Below, one piece after another: positions 35,959 through 46,989 of a DNA stretch of 64,000 nucleotides. The DNA comes from Calamus simplicifolius (taxonomy: Eukaryota; Streptophyta; Magnoliopsida; Arecales; Arecaceae), in the NCBI GenBank assembly GCA_900491605.1, contig UESW01004362.1, positions 299,997-363,996 on the forward strand. The letters run 5' to 3'. The notes under the pieces were generated by a model. It was not told the origin of the DNA. It searched no databases and saw only the letters and a program-made list of their open reading frames with translations. Within the stretch, counting starts at the first letter, position 1; every line of letters starts with the position of its first letter. Made by a program: the position numbers and the translations under genes.

Positions 35959-37590
35959 ATGGCAGCTCAAGCTGGATCTTCATTTGCTGAAGGTCATTCT
36001 ACAAATAGACCTCCTTTATTTAATGGTTCAAACTATTCTTATTGGAAAGCTAGAATGAGAATATTATTCAAGCTTTAGATTATGAACTTTGGAGTGTAAT
36101 AACTAATGGACCTAGCACACCCACACACTTAGTTGATGGTTCAATGTTCCTAAACCCGAAAGGGATTGGAATGAGAATGATAGGAAAATGGCTCAGCTCA
36201 ATGCTAAGGCCATGAATGTTTTATATTGTCTTTAGATGCTAATGAATTTAATAGAATTTCTACATGTATTCCGCAAAAGAAATTTGGGATAGATTAGAAG
36301 TTACCCATGAGGGTACTAATCAAGTAAAGAATCAAAGATTAATATTCTTGTTCATAAATATGAATTGTTTAGCATGGAACAAACTGAAACTATAACATGC
36401 ATGTATACTAGATTTACTGATATTGTGAATGGTTTAAAAGTCTTGGCAAGACCTATACTAACTCTGAATTGGTTCGTAAAATTCTTAGGTCACTTCCAAG
36501 ATCATGGGAAGCAAAGTGACTGCAATCCAAGAAGCCAAGGACCTCAATACCTTACCTTTGGAGGAGCTACTTGGATCACTAATGACCCATGAGTTGACCA
36601 TGAAGCAGCATATAGAGGAAGACGTCAAGAAGAAGAAAACAATTGCCCTCAAAGCTGCAGAAATGGAAAAGAGCAGCAGTGATGAAGAAGATAATGATGA
36701 TGAGGAGACTGCACTCTTGCTAAGAAATTAAAAGATTTATGCAAAAAAGGAGACCCTTCCACAAGAAAAAATTTGGAACAAAGATGGAAGGTGAAAAAAA
36801 AAAAAAGAAAAGGACAAGGATAAAGAGAAAGACCCCTTGATATGCTATGAATGTAAGAAACCGGGGCACTTTAGATATGACTGTCCTCAATTGAAGAAAG
36901 CCTACAAAAAGAAGAAGAAGGCTTATGTTGCAACATGGAGCGACAGCGAAGAATCCTCATCCGAGGAAGAACAAAAGGAAGTTGCAAACATTTGCTTTAT
37001 GGAAAATAAGATGATGAGGTAAGTACTGAACTCATGACTTTACTTTTGATGAATTATTTGATGCATTTAATGAATTAGTTGATGATTTCAAAATTTTGAA
37101 AAAAAATAAATTCTTGAAAATGAAAATTTAAATCTTATCAAAGAAAAAGAAAACTAATTCATAAAGTTGAAAAATTGAAATCTGAAAATAAAATTTTGAT
37201 AAAAGAAAAGAATCAATTTCCAATGAAAATGTTAGTTTAAAGAAGGAAGTTGATAAATATAAAAATATAGTTGATAAATTTACATATAGTTCTGAAAAAC
37301 TTAATTTGCTATTAAGTAATCAAAGAGCTGTATTTGATAAAGCTGGATTAGGTTATAAGCCTAATAAGAAACAAAATATGTTAAAAATTTTTTAGAAAAG
37401 AAAAGATAAAAATAATGTTTCATGTTATTGCTGTAACAAGAAAGGACATAAAGCCTATGAATGCAATTTTAGAAAAATTAATAAGAATTTAAGTATTAAA
37501 GGAAAGAAAATATGGGTTCCAAAAGGAACAATCTTTATTGCTACTAACCATGAAGGACCCAAGAAAGCTTGGGTACCTAAACAGAAAGTT
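35959..37590 (+). pseudogene. gag of the SIRE element (frameshifted)
   Basis: ATG at 35959 (MAAQAGSSFAEG), then the capsid region through several frame changes: MYTRFTDIVNGLK near 36400, AIQEAKDLNTLPLEELLGSL near 36518, an acidic SSSDEEDNDDEE stretch near 36675. A first zinc knuckle (CYECKKPGHFRYDC) near 36843 and a second (CYCCNKKGHKAYEC) near 37425 both keep all metal ligands. Many 1-base deletions break the frame. Structural protein of the element particle. Confidence 0.87.
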
Positions 37591-37599
37591 TGATCACTT

Positions 37600-40500
37600 T
37601 GCAGGAGTGTCTTGCGGCCAAAAGATCAAAACAAAAGTGGTATCTTGATAGCGGCTGCTCAAGGCACATGACGGGTGACAAGGATCAATTCATCACCCTT
37701 GAGATAAAAGAGGAGGAGTTGTTACATTTGGAGATAATGGCAAAGGCCAAATTATGGGTTTGGTAAAATTCAAATAACTCCTCCACTTTATTGAAAATGT
37801 TCTTTATGTAGATGGTTTAAAGCATAATTTAATTAGTATTAGCCAATTGTGTGATAAAGGTTTCAAAGTTTCATTTGAAGCTTCTATCTGCACGTTCTAA
37901 TCCCATTGACAATAGCATTATATTTACTGGAATAGAAATGGCAATGTATACTTAATTGATTTAGACAATTGTCTACTAGTAATCATTGCTTAGTTGCTGA
38001 TAATGCTAATGTAAATGAGATTGGATGGTTGTGGCATCGTAGATTAGGTCATGCAAGCACACACCTTAATTTCAAAATTAATTAGAATGGATTTAGTTAA
38101 AGGACTTCCAAAGTTAGATTTTGAAAATAACAAATTTGTGATGCATGTCAATTTGGAAAACAAACTAGAAACTCTTTCAAATCTAAAAATGTTGTTTCCA
38201 CTTCTAGGCCACTAGAGCTACTTCACATGGACCTTTTTGGACCTACTAGAACCACTAGTCTAGGAGGAAAGAAATATGGTCTTGTGATAGTAGATGATTA
38301 TTCTAGATTCACTTGGGTATTGTTTTTAGCTCACAAGGATGAGACTTTCTCAATATTTCTGAAATTCTTCAAGAAAGTCACTAATGAGAAAAATAACACC
38401 ATAGTGTCTCTTAGAAGTGATCATGGCACAGAATTTGAAAATCACTTATTTGAAAATTTTGCATGAAAATGGCATTCATCATAATTTTTCTGCACCTAGG
38501 ACACCACAACAAAATGAGTTGTAGAAAGAAAAATAGAACTTAGAAGACATGGCCCGTACCATGCTATGTGAAAGCAACTTCCAAAATACTTTTGGGCGGA
38601 AGCTATAAACACGGCATGTTACATCCTTAATAGAGCTTTAATTAGGCCAATTCTTAAGAAAACTCCTTATGAATTATGGAATAATAGGAAACCAAACATT
38701 AGTTATTTTCATGCATTTGGTTGTAAATGTTTTATTCATAATAATGGTAAAGATAATCTTGAAAATTTGATGCAAAATCTGATGAAGGCATATTCTTAGG
38801 ATATTCAACAACTAGTAAAGCTATAGAGTATTTAACAAGAAACTTAATTGTAGAAGAATCTATTCATGTAGTTTTTGATGAATCTTTAGCATCAAGTTCA
38901 GAAAAGGTTGATGATGAGGAAGATACAAATTTGATAGAAAGAGATATTGAAAAATTAAATATAGATGTATCTTCAGATCATGAACAAGAAGCTAAAGATG
39001 ATGATTCACCTAGGGTTGATGTTATTGATACTAATCATAATGAGGTAGATCTTCCTAGAGATTGGAGATATGCCTATGGTCATCCAAAGGAATTGATTAT
39101 AGGTGATCCATCTCAAGGTGTAAGAACTAGATCATCAATGAGAAATATCAATAATCATCTTGCATTTGTATCTCAAATTGAACCTAAAACTATTGAAGAA
39201 GCTGAAAAAGATAGTAATTGGATGTTAGCTATGCAAGAAGAATTAAATCAATTTACTAGGAATAATGTATGGTCCTTAGTTGATAGACCTAAAGGTCATT
39301 CAGTTATAGGATCTAAATGGGTATTTAGAAATAAATTAGATGAAAATGGCATAGTAATTAGAAATAAAGCTAGATTAGTTGCAAAAGGATATAATCAAGA
39401 AGAAGGAATTGATTTTGATGAAACCTTTGCACCTGTAGCTAGATTAGAAGCAATTAGATTATTACTTGCATTTGCATGTCATATGAATATCAATTTATTT
39501 CAAATGGATGTTAAAAGTGCATTTTTAAATGGTTTATAAATGAAGAAGTTTTTGTAGAACAACCACCTGGTTTTGAAGATCATGAATTTCCAAATCACGT
39601 TTTTAAATTACACAAAGCACTTATATGGTTTAAACAAGCACCTAGAGCTTGGTATGATAGGTTAAGTAAATTTCTAATTGAAAATGATTTTTCTAGAGGA
39701 AATGTTGATAAAACCCTATTTTTGAAAAGAAAAGATAAAGATTTATTAGTAGTACAAATATATGTAGATGATATTGTATTCGGTGCTACTAACAATCTTT
39801 TGTGTCAAGAATTTGCTAAGTTAATGCAGGGTGAATTGAAGATGAGCATGATGGGAGAACTCAATTTCTTCCTAGGACTTCAAATCAAACAAAGCAAAGA
39901 GGGGATTTTCATCAACCAAACAAAGTACACAAGGAAATTCTCAAGAAGTTTGGAATGGAATCAATCAAAACCCTTGGAACACCAATGAGTCCTTCATGCA
40001 AGTTGGACAAAGATGAAGATGGTAAGAAAGTGATCAAAAGTATTATAGAGGTATGATCGGATCTCTACTTTACTTAACTGCAAGTAGACCAGATATCATG
40101 TTTGCTGTTGTCTATGTGCTAGATTTCAATCTGAACCTAAAGAATCTCACTTAATTGCTGTAAAAAGAATACTAAGATATCTAAGTGGAACTAAAAATGT
40201 AGGATTATGGTATTCTAGAGACTCAACACTAAATTTGATTGCTTATTCTGATTCTGATTATGCTGGATGTAAATTAGATAGAAAAAGCACAAGTGGTGCA
40301 TGTCAATTTTTAGGAAGTAACTTAATCTCTTGGTTTAGCAAAAAGCAAAATTCGGTTGCATTATCTACTGCTGAAGCAGAATATGTTGCAGCTGGAAGTT
40401 GCTGTGCTCAAATCCTTGGATTAAGCGACAACTTGAAGATTATGGCATAACACTTGATAAAACTCCTATTAAATGTGATAATACAAGTGCAATAAACTTA

Positions 40501-40703
40501 ACTAAAAATCCAATCCAACATTCAAGAACTAAGCACATTGAAATTAGATATCACTTTATTAGAGAACATGTAGCTAATAATGAATTTGTCTTGATTATGT
40601 TTGTACTGAAGAACAATTAGCTGACATATTTACAAAACCCTTAAGTGAAGAAAGATTTTGTTATCTTAGAGGAGAGTTAGGGATTTGTGATCCTTTGGAA
40701 TGA
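37600..40703 (+). pseudogene. pol of the SIRE element (protease, integrase, RT, RNase H; frameshifted)
   Basis: Protease region from about 37610 (WYLDSGCSRHMTGD near 37639). Integrase zinc region (WLWHRRLGHAS near 38027; CDAC-like site near 38137) and catalytic core (MDLFGPTRTTSLGGKKYG at 38227, SDHGTEF near 38420). RT: MLAMQEELNQFTRNNVW near 39222, QMDVKSAFLNG near 39502, YVDDIVFGATN near 39763. RNase H: SDSDYAGCKLDRKSTSG near 40247, STAEAEYVAA near 40369, then TKHIEIRYHFIREH and a last frame ending at TGA 40701. At least eight frameshifts or stops. It would mature, copy and integrate the element. Confidence 0.88.
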
Positions 40704-40894
40704 TTTTGAAACCCTAAAGATTGTTTATCTAGAATTCAATCAATTTCTTGAAATCTCTCTCATGATTTTAAGGACGATTTATCTAGACATTTGAACAATT
40801 TGATTCACTACTTTCTAAAGATTTTATCAAAAATTTATTAATTTCTTTTGACAAGTTTGATCTTTGAAACTCTCTTATTTTTCTCTGAAACTGT

Positions 40895-41170
40895 CAGTGG
40901 AGTCGACACCTTAATTTGTGGAGTTGACACCTTATCTGTGTCGCTCTCGGTCTGAGACCTTAGAGCCGACACCCGCCTAAGCGGAGCCGACTCCAGTTCG
41001 AGCGTTGACTGTTACCGACCTGGAGCCGACACCTCGCTTTGGGAGTCGACTCCAAGTGGTCCCAGGTTAACTTATCTAGGGTAGAGCCGACACCTCGCTT
41101 TGCGGGAGTCGACTCCAAGTGGTCCCAGGTTAACTTATCTAGGGTAGAGCCGACTCCTCGTTCATTTCAA
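40895..41170. repeat. GAGCCGACACC motif cluster upstream of the env-like frame
   Basis: At least nine GAGTCGACACC / GAGCCGACTCC-type motifs. A unit of about 60 bp (TGGTCCCAGGTTAACTTATC plus flanks) is duplicated at 41040-41160. The same motifs fill the SIRE LTRs at 34540-34930 and 43440-43810. Confidence 0.85.
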
Positions 41171-41248
41171 TCGACTTCAAACCTCTCCAAACTCTCCAAC
41201 TCTTCCTAAAACCCAAAATCCCTCAAATTAACCACCCCTTAGCTCTCA

Positions 41249-42570
41249 ATGGCACCCAAACGCAGAGGATCCATGGTTGGTGGAGCGGTGACGACTGGAA
41301 AATGGACAGTGAGGCATCCTGCGAGACAGCCTTCACCAAGCTCATCGTCCTCCTCGTCATCCACACCGAGTGCTGCTCCAAGCCCCTCCTCACCTCAAAT
41401 CGATACTTTGGCAGGCCATGTAATCACAATGGGTAGGAAAGTAGACTTTCATTTCTTTGAGGAAGAAGGTTTTACCATTAGGCGACAGTTGATAGAACTA
41501 GGTTGGGATAAGGTATGTTCCCTTGATTTACCTACTTATCCAGCCCTAGTCAAGGAATTCTATTTCAATCTGTCTAGAGGAGATGGAGGAATATTTAGTT
41601 CAGTAAGAGGGAAAAGGATTCATATAACTTTAAAAATTTTAGGAAACCTTTTAGGGATTCCTATTACTGGGCTTGCTGGAAGCATTCACAGTGAAAGGTC
41701 AAATGCTTTATCAAGGATGCTAGGAAGGAAAGTAACTGAATTTGAAGAAATTAGGGCAAACAGGTTGCCTCTTGAGTTAAGATTGCTTCACAATATATGT
41801 GGAAGGATTTTATTTCCCAAGACAGGCAGGTTTGAGTATGTCTCAGAGCGAAACATTGTAATTATGGACAGTGTTTTGATTGGTCAGCGAATTAATTTGG
41901 CTGGTATGATGGTCTGGTATATGGCAGAGGCAGAGAATAAGAAAAGATCCACTTTACCCTATAGCATGATTTTAACTTTAGTATTCCAAAGCTAGGGTGT
42001 TGTCATTTCAGAAAATGAACCCAAAAAGAATTTAAGGCACACCGACTACTATAGTTTAGCAACTGTGCATAGAATGAGATTTGTGAAAAAAGATGGAATT
42101 TGGGAAAGGAAAAGTCTCTTAGATGAAAGAGCTACTGATGTTGGAGCTATAGCTCCTTTTGAGGCAGGTCCTTCAGTGAGGCTTCCTTCACCAGAACCTA
42201 GCAGATCATCACAACCACCGGCACCTACTTTCATCCATGCATCTGTACCAGTATCTATTTCTTCTGTTGGTTTTTCTGATGTTCAGCTGGAGTAACTTAA
42301 AGGATTATTTAGCACTCACAAGAAAGAAATGAAAACTGAATTTGACAATAGTCTAATGAATTTAAGAGAAATGTTTTACTCTTTGGATGAGAGAGTTAGC
42401 AAAATTGAGTCCACCCTTGGAGCCTCCGCAGAATCTTTGAAGAATGATTTCAAGAATATTTTGAAGAACTTAAAGAGATTAGAGGTGATTCAGAAACATA
42501 TTTCAGATGCAATGCAGAGCTTCAAGATAAAATTGTTACTGTATGTGCATTTGTTGATAGAAGACTGAAG
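41249..42570 (+). pseudogene. SIRE env-like third reading frame
   Basis: ATG at 41249 opens 248 codons: basic N-terminus, a Ser/Pro-rich linker, then a folded-looking domain with HFFEEEGFTIRRQLIELGW and RGKRIHITLKILGNLLGIP. This is the plant-transposon domain I associate with post-pol frames of SIRE/Maximus elements. The same frame continues past a TAG (41993) and a TAA (42293) to a coiled-coil-like C-terminus (MNLREMFYSLDERVSKIEST, then NDFKNILKNLKRLE). Two stops in one frame with no frameshift suggest decay by substitution only. I see no signal peptide or clear membrane span, so envelope function is not supported here; role unknown. Confidence 0.75.
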
Positions 42571-43272
42571 GAATTTGTCGGAACTCAAAGTGAATGAATG
42601 GAAAAATAGTAGAAGAATTACAAAGACTACTTAGAACTCATTTTGATTATATTGTAATGAAATTCCTTTGATGTTCTTAAAAGATGATGTTTAGTTTAGT
42701 TTGATGTTGATTTACTTTTTACTGAAATTTTGATGTAATGAAGTTTTTTTTATGTAATATGATGTTATGCTTGACTTTGTGAAGTATGTAATGAACTTTT
42801 TGATACTTAATGAATATCATTTGATCTTTGAATCATCTCTTAATTTTGTCATTTAATTTGACACTTCTTAACCTTTGTGTTGATTACAAAAAAGGGGGAG
42901 AAGTATTTGATATATGTATATGCATTGGAACGAAGAAGTCAATTGATATTTAATTGACTGTATATGGGGAAGAAGCTTAATTAACTTAAATTGATAATTC
43001 TATATGTACATTAAAAGGAAGAAGCTTAATTGACTTAATTTGATATGTAATTTTAATTGGTATCAAATACTGAACACATATGATAAGTAATTGATAGTTG
43101 TATATGCGTTTACTATTAAAGGAAAGAAAAGATGTTAAAATAAGTATCATAGGGGGAGCTACTTCATTCAGGGGGAGCTTACCTATGAGACCTAAATATT
43201 TAAGAAATTTGATTTGAAACTCTTATTGTTTAATCATGCATATACTTAAATAATCATCAAAAAGGGGGAGAT
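42571..43272 (+). other. 3' untranslated region and polypurine tract of the SIRE element
   Basis: AT-rich, no gene. It contains purine blocks AAAAAAGGGGGAGAAG (42887), AGGGGGAGCT (43152, 43171) and the priming tract AAAAAGGGGGAG at 43259-43270, directly before the 3' LTR. Confidence 0.7.
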
Positions 43273-44788
43273 TATTGACCCAATTATTGATTTTGATGAT
43301 TAACAAAAGACATGAGTATATTCACTATGTTTCTGACAGATTTAATAAGTGTTTTAGGATTAAAAACATTTAATCAATCAAAAGGAATAAGATTTAAATC
43401 AAATTTTAAAGGAATTTTTCAAAGTTCAGAACTTAGAGTCGACACCCAAATAGTCAGGAGCCGATCCCAAGGCATATCAGAAGATTTCTGGATTTTTGGC
43501 ACGATCCGGAGTCGACACCCAGAGTTTCAAACCGACTCCAACCTAAGATACAGAGAAGTGTATTCTATTTCAGTTTCCGGAGCCGACACCTGAGTTTCTG
43601 GAGCCGACTCTAACCTGAGAACAGAGAACGTGTTTTTATGGACATTTCTGGAGCCGACACTCTTGGATTCCGGAGCCGACTCTCGAAAGCGACGAGCCGA
43701 CACTTAATTTTCTCGGAGCCGACTCCTCAACAACTTTTTACTTGCTATTTTTGGACACCCGATCTGGAGCCGACACCTGAAAAATTGAAGCCGACTCCAA
43801 CCTGTCAGGAACATTTTTTAATTGTCAGAACTGACTCCAACGGTAATATTTTTTTTTATCTAATCTCTAACGGCTATTTTTCTTTGTGTGTAGAAGTATC
43901 CAAGCATCTCATAATGGCTATATTTTCCACCTAAACTTGGATTAAGAGATCTATAAAAAGGGAAAAGTTGTCCGTTTGAAAAAGCAGAGAACAGAGAGAG
44001 AAGAGACTGAAAAAAAAACCAAAAAATCTTAAGAGAAAAATCAAAGAGGAAAAGACTCAGAGCTCAAATCCATCAATCCCAGAAAGTTCAAAGAGAAATT
44101 CACAAGCTTCTCAAGATCAAATCAAGGAGATTTTCAATGTTAGAAGAAAGAAAGCAAAAGCCACAAATCCTCAACTTCTCAACTGCAACTTTTAGTGAAG
44201 AATCTGAGCTGAGGCCCTGATTCAATCTTTCAAAGGAGAAGAGGAAAAGAAGAAAAGAAGAAAAGCTTACTTTCAAAACGCTTCATTCAGGCTTTCCTAT
44301 CCTTGTTTATTTATTTGCATATTTGCTCATTTAAGGAGCTATTTTGTATTCTAAACTCTATTTTCCATTTGAGTTAGCTAATTCAATCAGGGGATTGAAT
44401 AGTGGAGGGAGTATACCTCGGGACAAGCTAAGGATAGCTTGTGTTTGGGTTTTGTGCTGGTGAGCCCTAAAACCAGCTAGGCTCATTGTGATCCCAGGGG
44501 AAACAAGTTTTGAGTTGTGAGCTTGTAAAACAACTCGGCTGTAATCAAGTGGATTATAGTGTGGGCCCAAGTGCTACTTGGGAGTGGATGTAGGTGTTGG
44601 ATATACCGAACCACTATAAAATCTTTGTGTTTGCCATGCTTTGTCTCTTTATCTCTCTATCTCATTTATTTGTGCAGCACTTATCTATACATTGCACTTA
44701 AGCACTTTCATATCAGAGCACTTAGTTTTAAAGTGCTTTTTTTTTTGAACCAATTCACCCCCCTCTTGGGTTGCCATCTGGGCCAACA
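43273..44788 (+). repeat. 3' LTR of the SIRE element
   Basis: 1516 bp, near-identical to 34368-35897. Its first dinucleotide is TA rather than TG. Ends GGGCCAACA before the CATAC target duplication. Confidence 0.93.
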
Positions 44789-44793
44789 CATAC

Positions 44794-45436
44794 CTCGGTA
44801 AATTGAGTCTCACCATACTTTGGCAGATTCAGCCATCTTCTATACTCGGCCCGACCAAGGTACTCAAGCGCCTCTGCAGAATACACTTAAATTAACAAGA
44901 TTTCAAATAGGAAATCATGCCTACGCTACTAGAAATGGCTTAGAGCCTATGTAGTCGATGAATCTTGAAGCACATCTGCTCTTCCTGGCCGTTGATCCTC
45001 TAACCAACCGAATACGGATCCTACCGGCCCTGTAATAGCCTAATTCGAATCAGTTTCGAATCCCAACAACTTTCAGACTCTCCGTGATGTGTACAAGGAA
45101 TCAGGTGATCACCTATAAATATCACAGCCTCAGATCCCTAGGTACGTCATTCTGCACACTTAAGACACCTCTCTTTCACTCACTCTCACTTCCGAAAAAT
45201 TCCATTAGAGCTCAGACAGAGCTCCTAGCACCACCCTTAGAGGAAGGGATCCTTCTCCCCATTGTCTACTTGCTGTGAATCTCCACTGACTTGGGCATCG
45301 GAGGGTCTTCCGCAGAGGGCATCCCCCTCAAACCGTCCTCTGCTTGAGGACTGTTTTGCAGGTCCCGGCCAAGAGTCGAGCCCGGATTCAAAGCCTCAAC
45401 AGCACCCGAGTCGAAGAACAGATTTCCGCGATAGCA
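44794..45436 (+). repeat. 3' LTR of gypsy element 2, right part
   Basis: Continues the LTR from the SIRE insertion (CTCGGTAAATTGAG) through the TATA region near 45112 to CGATAGCA, followed by the CTACT target duplication. A patch of about 30 bases at the junction has no match in the 5' LTR copy. Confidence 0.9.
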
Positions 45437-45441
45437 CTACT

Positions 45442-46236
45442 AATTTAGGAGCTTGATTAGAGAGTGACGCAATAACTATATAATTGTTGAGCATGGGATT
45501 TTTGTGTTGCTTTTCCAATTGCATTTAAAAAAAAAAAGAACATTTCTCTGTTAGTCTGTTACTTTAGTAGTTTTCATGGAAAAAGTGGGCAACCTAATTT
45601 GACTCTGTATAATGATATGATTGATGTATTCCACGTGATGCAACTGACGAAACTTATTTGATCCATTTTATTTTATTTTTTTTGTGCGAATATTTTATCA
45701 GTTGAGGTATGGATCTAAGTGGTCTCATTGATCATCAATAATAATGAACCGAGTGAAATTTTGTTAATTGTTGAACTTTGGTCCTCATGTTTGAGAGCTG
45801 GAATTGAGATTGCTGGAGTCACCCTATGATGAATCTAATTTAAAATATGAGTGTAGGTATGATTTATTTTATATTTATTATTTATTAGTGTCATATATTT
45901 CATCAAGATCCTGTCTTTTCCAATGACTTTGGGATATACTTTGTCCCTGACATTACAGCCAAAATCAATTGACCCCATGATAAATCTAAGTTATATTCTA
46001 AACGGTGTTTTCTTATTCTATTATTTTATCAGCGCTAGATATCCGATAAGGAGCAGAACCTGGACTTTATTGGATCCGTATTATACACCGTATCCCTGAC
46101 ATCACAAAAGAATTCACTCATCCACAATCTATTCTGAAAAATGAGCAGCGTCTTCCACTTTTTTTTTTGTTTATTATTATTATTATTATAATTATAATAA
46201 TAATAATAATATAATAATAATAATAATATAATAATA

Positions 46237-46275
<39 letters not shown>

Positions 46276-46384
46276 GCTGCATGTCCCAACGGCATGGTAG
46301 TTACCTATTCATTTTCTTTTCCTTTTTATAAGCAAAAATTATTTATGTATTAAAAAATAAAAAAAATACCATCCTACCCGCATT
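45442..46384. other. AT-rich intergenic spacer
   Basis: No supported gene. It contains the TTA/TAA microsatellite at 46165-46275. The homology with the first CAD region begins after it. Confidence 0.55.
46165..46275. repeat. inverted (TTA)n/(TAA)n microsatellite
   Basis: A (TTA)n run, then (TAA)n runs with TATAA breaks, then (TTA)n again. The two strands of the run are complementary, so the sequence can fold on itself. Confidence 0.9.
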
Positions 46385-46623
46385 AGACAATTCATTTGTC
46401 ACTATTGTCACATTAGAAGGATATAAGGGGGCAATTAAAAAAGAAAAATGTTGAAGGATAATTTTGGCACTTTTTGTGGCAAAACTATTAAGCATTTGTG
46501 TACCAAGAGTTACAAATACAGCAGTATTAAATGTCCACATTTTTGAAAGCAAATAACTAGTGACTCATATAATTAGATCTAGGGAAGATCCATGCCTTAG
46601 CTCCTTTATTCTTTCATCACTTA

Positions 46624-46907
46624 GGTAGTGTTTGATAGCCCAAAAGCTATCCCTGGATAAATGTACGGGATAGCATTTATCCAGGGGATAGCTGAGGAAA
46701 TAAGCATTTTTTTAAAATTACAAGTTTGCCATCAAGGGATAACATTAGTTGTTCTTGGGTTCCCTAGGGAATAAGTTCAAGGGATAACCCATGGTTAACC
46801 CCCCTCTAGTTAAATTTTTTTAGACCTATCCCTTCTAGCTATAGCATTTGGGAATAAGAGGGATATCCAGGGGATATCCTTCCTTATCCCCCATATCAAA
46901 CACTACC
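46624..46907. mobile_element. Tourist-like MITE
   Basis: 284 bp with perfect 14-bp terminal inverted repeats (GGTAGTGTTTGATA ... TATCAAACACTACC), flanked by a TTA duplication at 46621-46623 and 46908-46910. Small size, no coding capacity and TTA targets are typical of PIF/Harbinger-derived Tourist MITEs. It sits at the stop codon of CAD copy B. Confidence 0.88.
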
Positions 46908-46989
46908 TTAAGAAATTTCTCAATATCGATCATATCCTTCCTTATCCCCCATATCAAACACTACCTTAAGAGATTTCTCAATATCGATC
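46874..46989. repeat. 58-bp tandem duplication across the MITE right end
   Basis: 46874-46931 and 46932-46989 are nearly identical. The unit joins the last 34 bases of the MITE to the adjoining CAD exon (CAATATCGATC). Confidence 0.92.

Larger units (their letters stand above)
34368..44788 (+). mobile_element. complete SIRE-like Ty1-copia retrotransposon (10.4 kb), nested
   Basis: LTRs 34368-35897 and 43273-44788; target duplication CATAC at 34363-34367 and 44789-44793. It has a tRNA-Met type primer site, a gag with two zinc knuckles, Copia-order pol, an extra env-like reading frame after pol, and a polypurine tract AAAAGGGGGAG at 43260-43270. The extra frame and the large size define the SIRE/Maximus lineage. 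Coding frames are shifted in many places, so it is inactive. It is younger than gypsy element 2, which it interrupts. Confidence 0.94.
27225..45436 (+). mobile_element. Tat-like Ty3-gypsy element 2, split by a nested SIRE element
   Basis: LTRs at 27225-28147 and 34058-34367 plus 44794-45436. The target duplication CTACT is at 27220-27224 and 45437-45441. The order gag, protease, RT, RNase H, a second RNase H-like domain, integrase is Ty3-gypsy; the second RNase H and the repeat-rich 3' region point to the Tat lineage. Without the nested 10.4-kb insertion it is about 7.8 kb. It is defective: frameshifts, stops and loss of most of integrase. Confidence 0.92.

Noticed and set aside
41249..42570. 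Possible true envelope protein
   Set aside because: No signal peptide, furin-like site or clear membrane span is visible, so I describe it only as the SIRE env-like frame.
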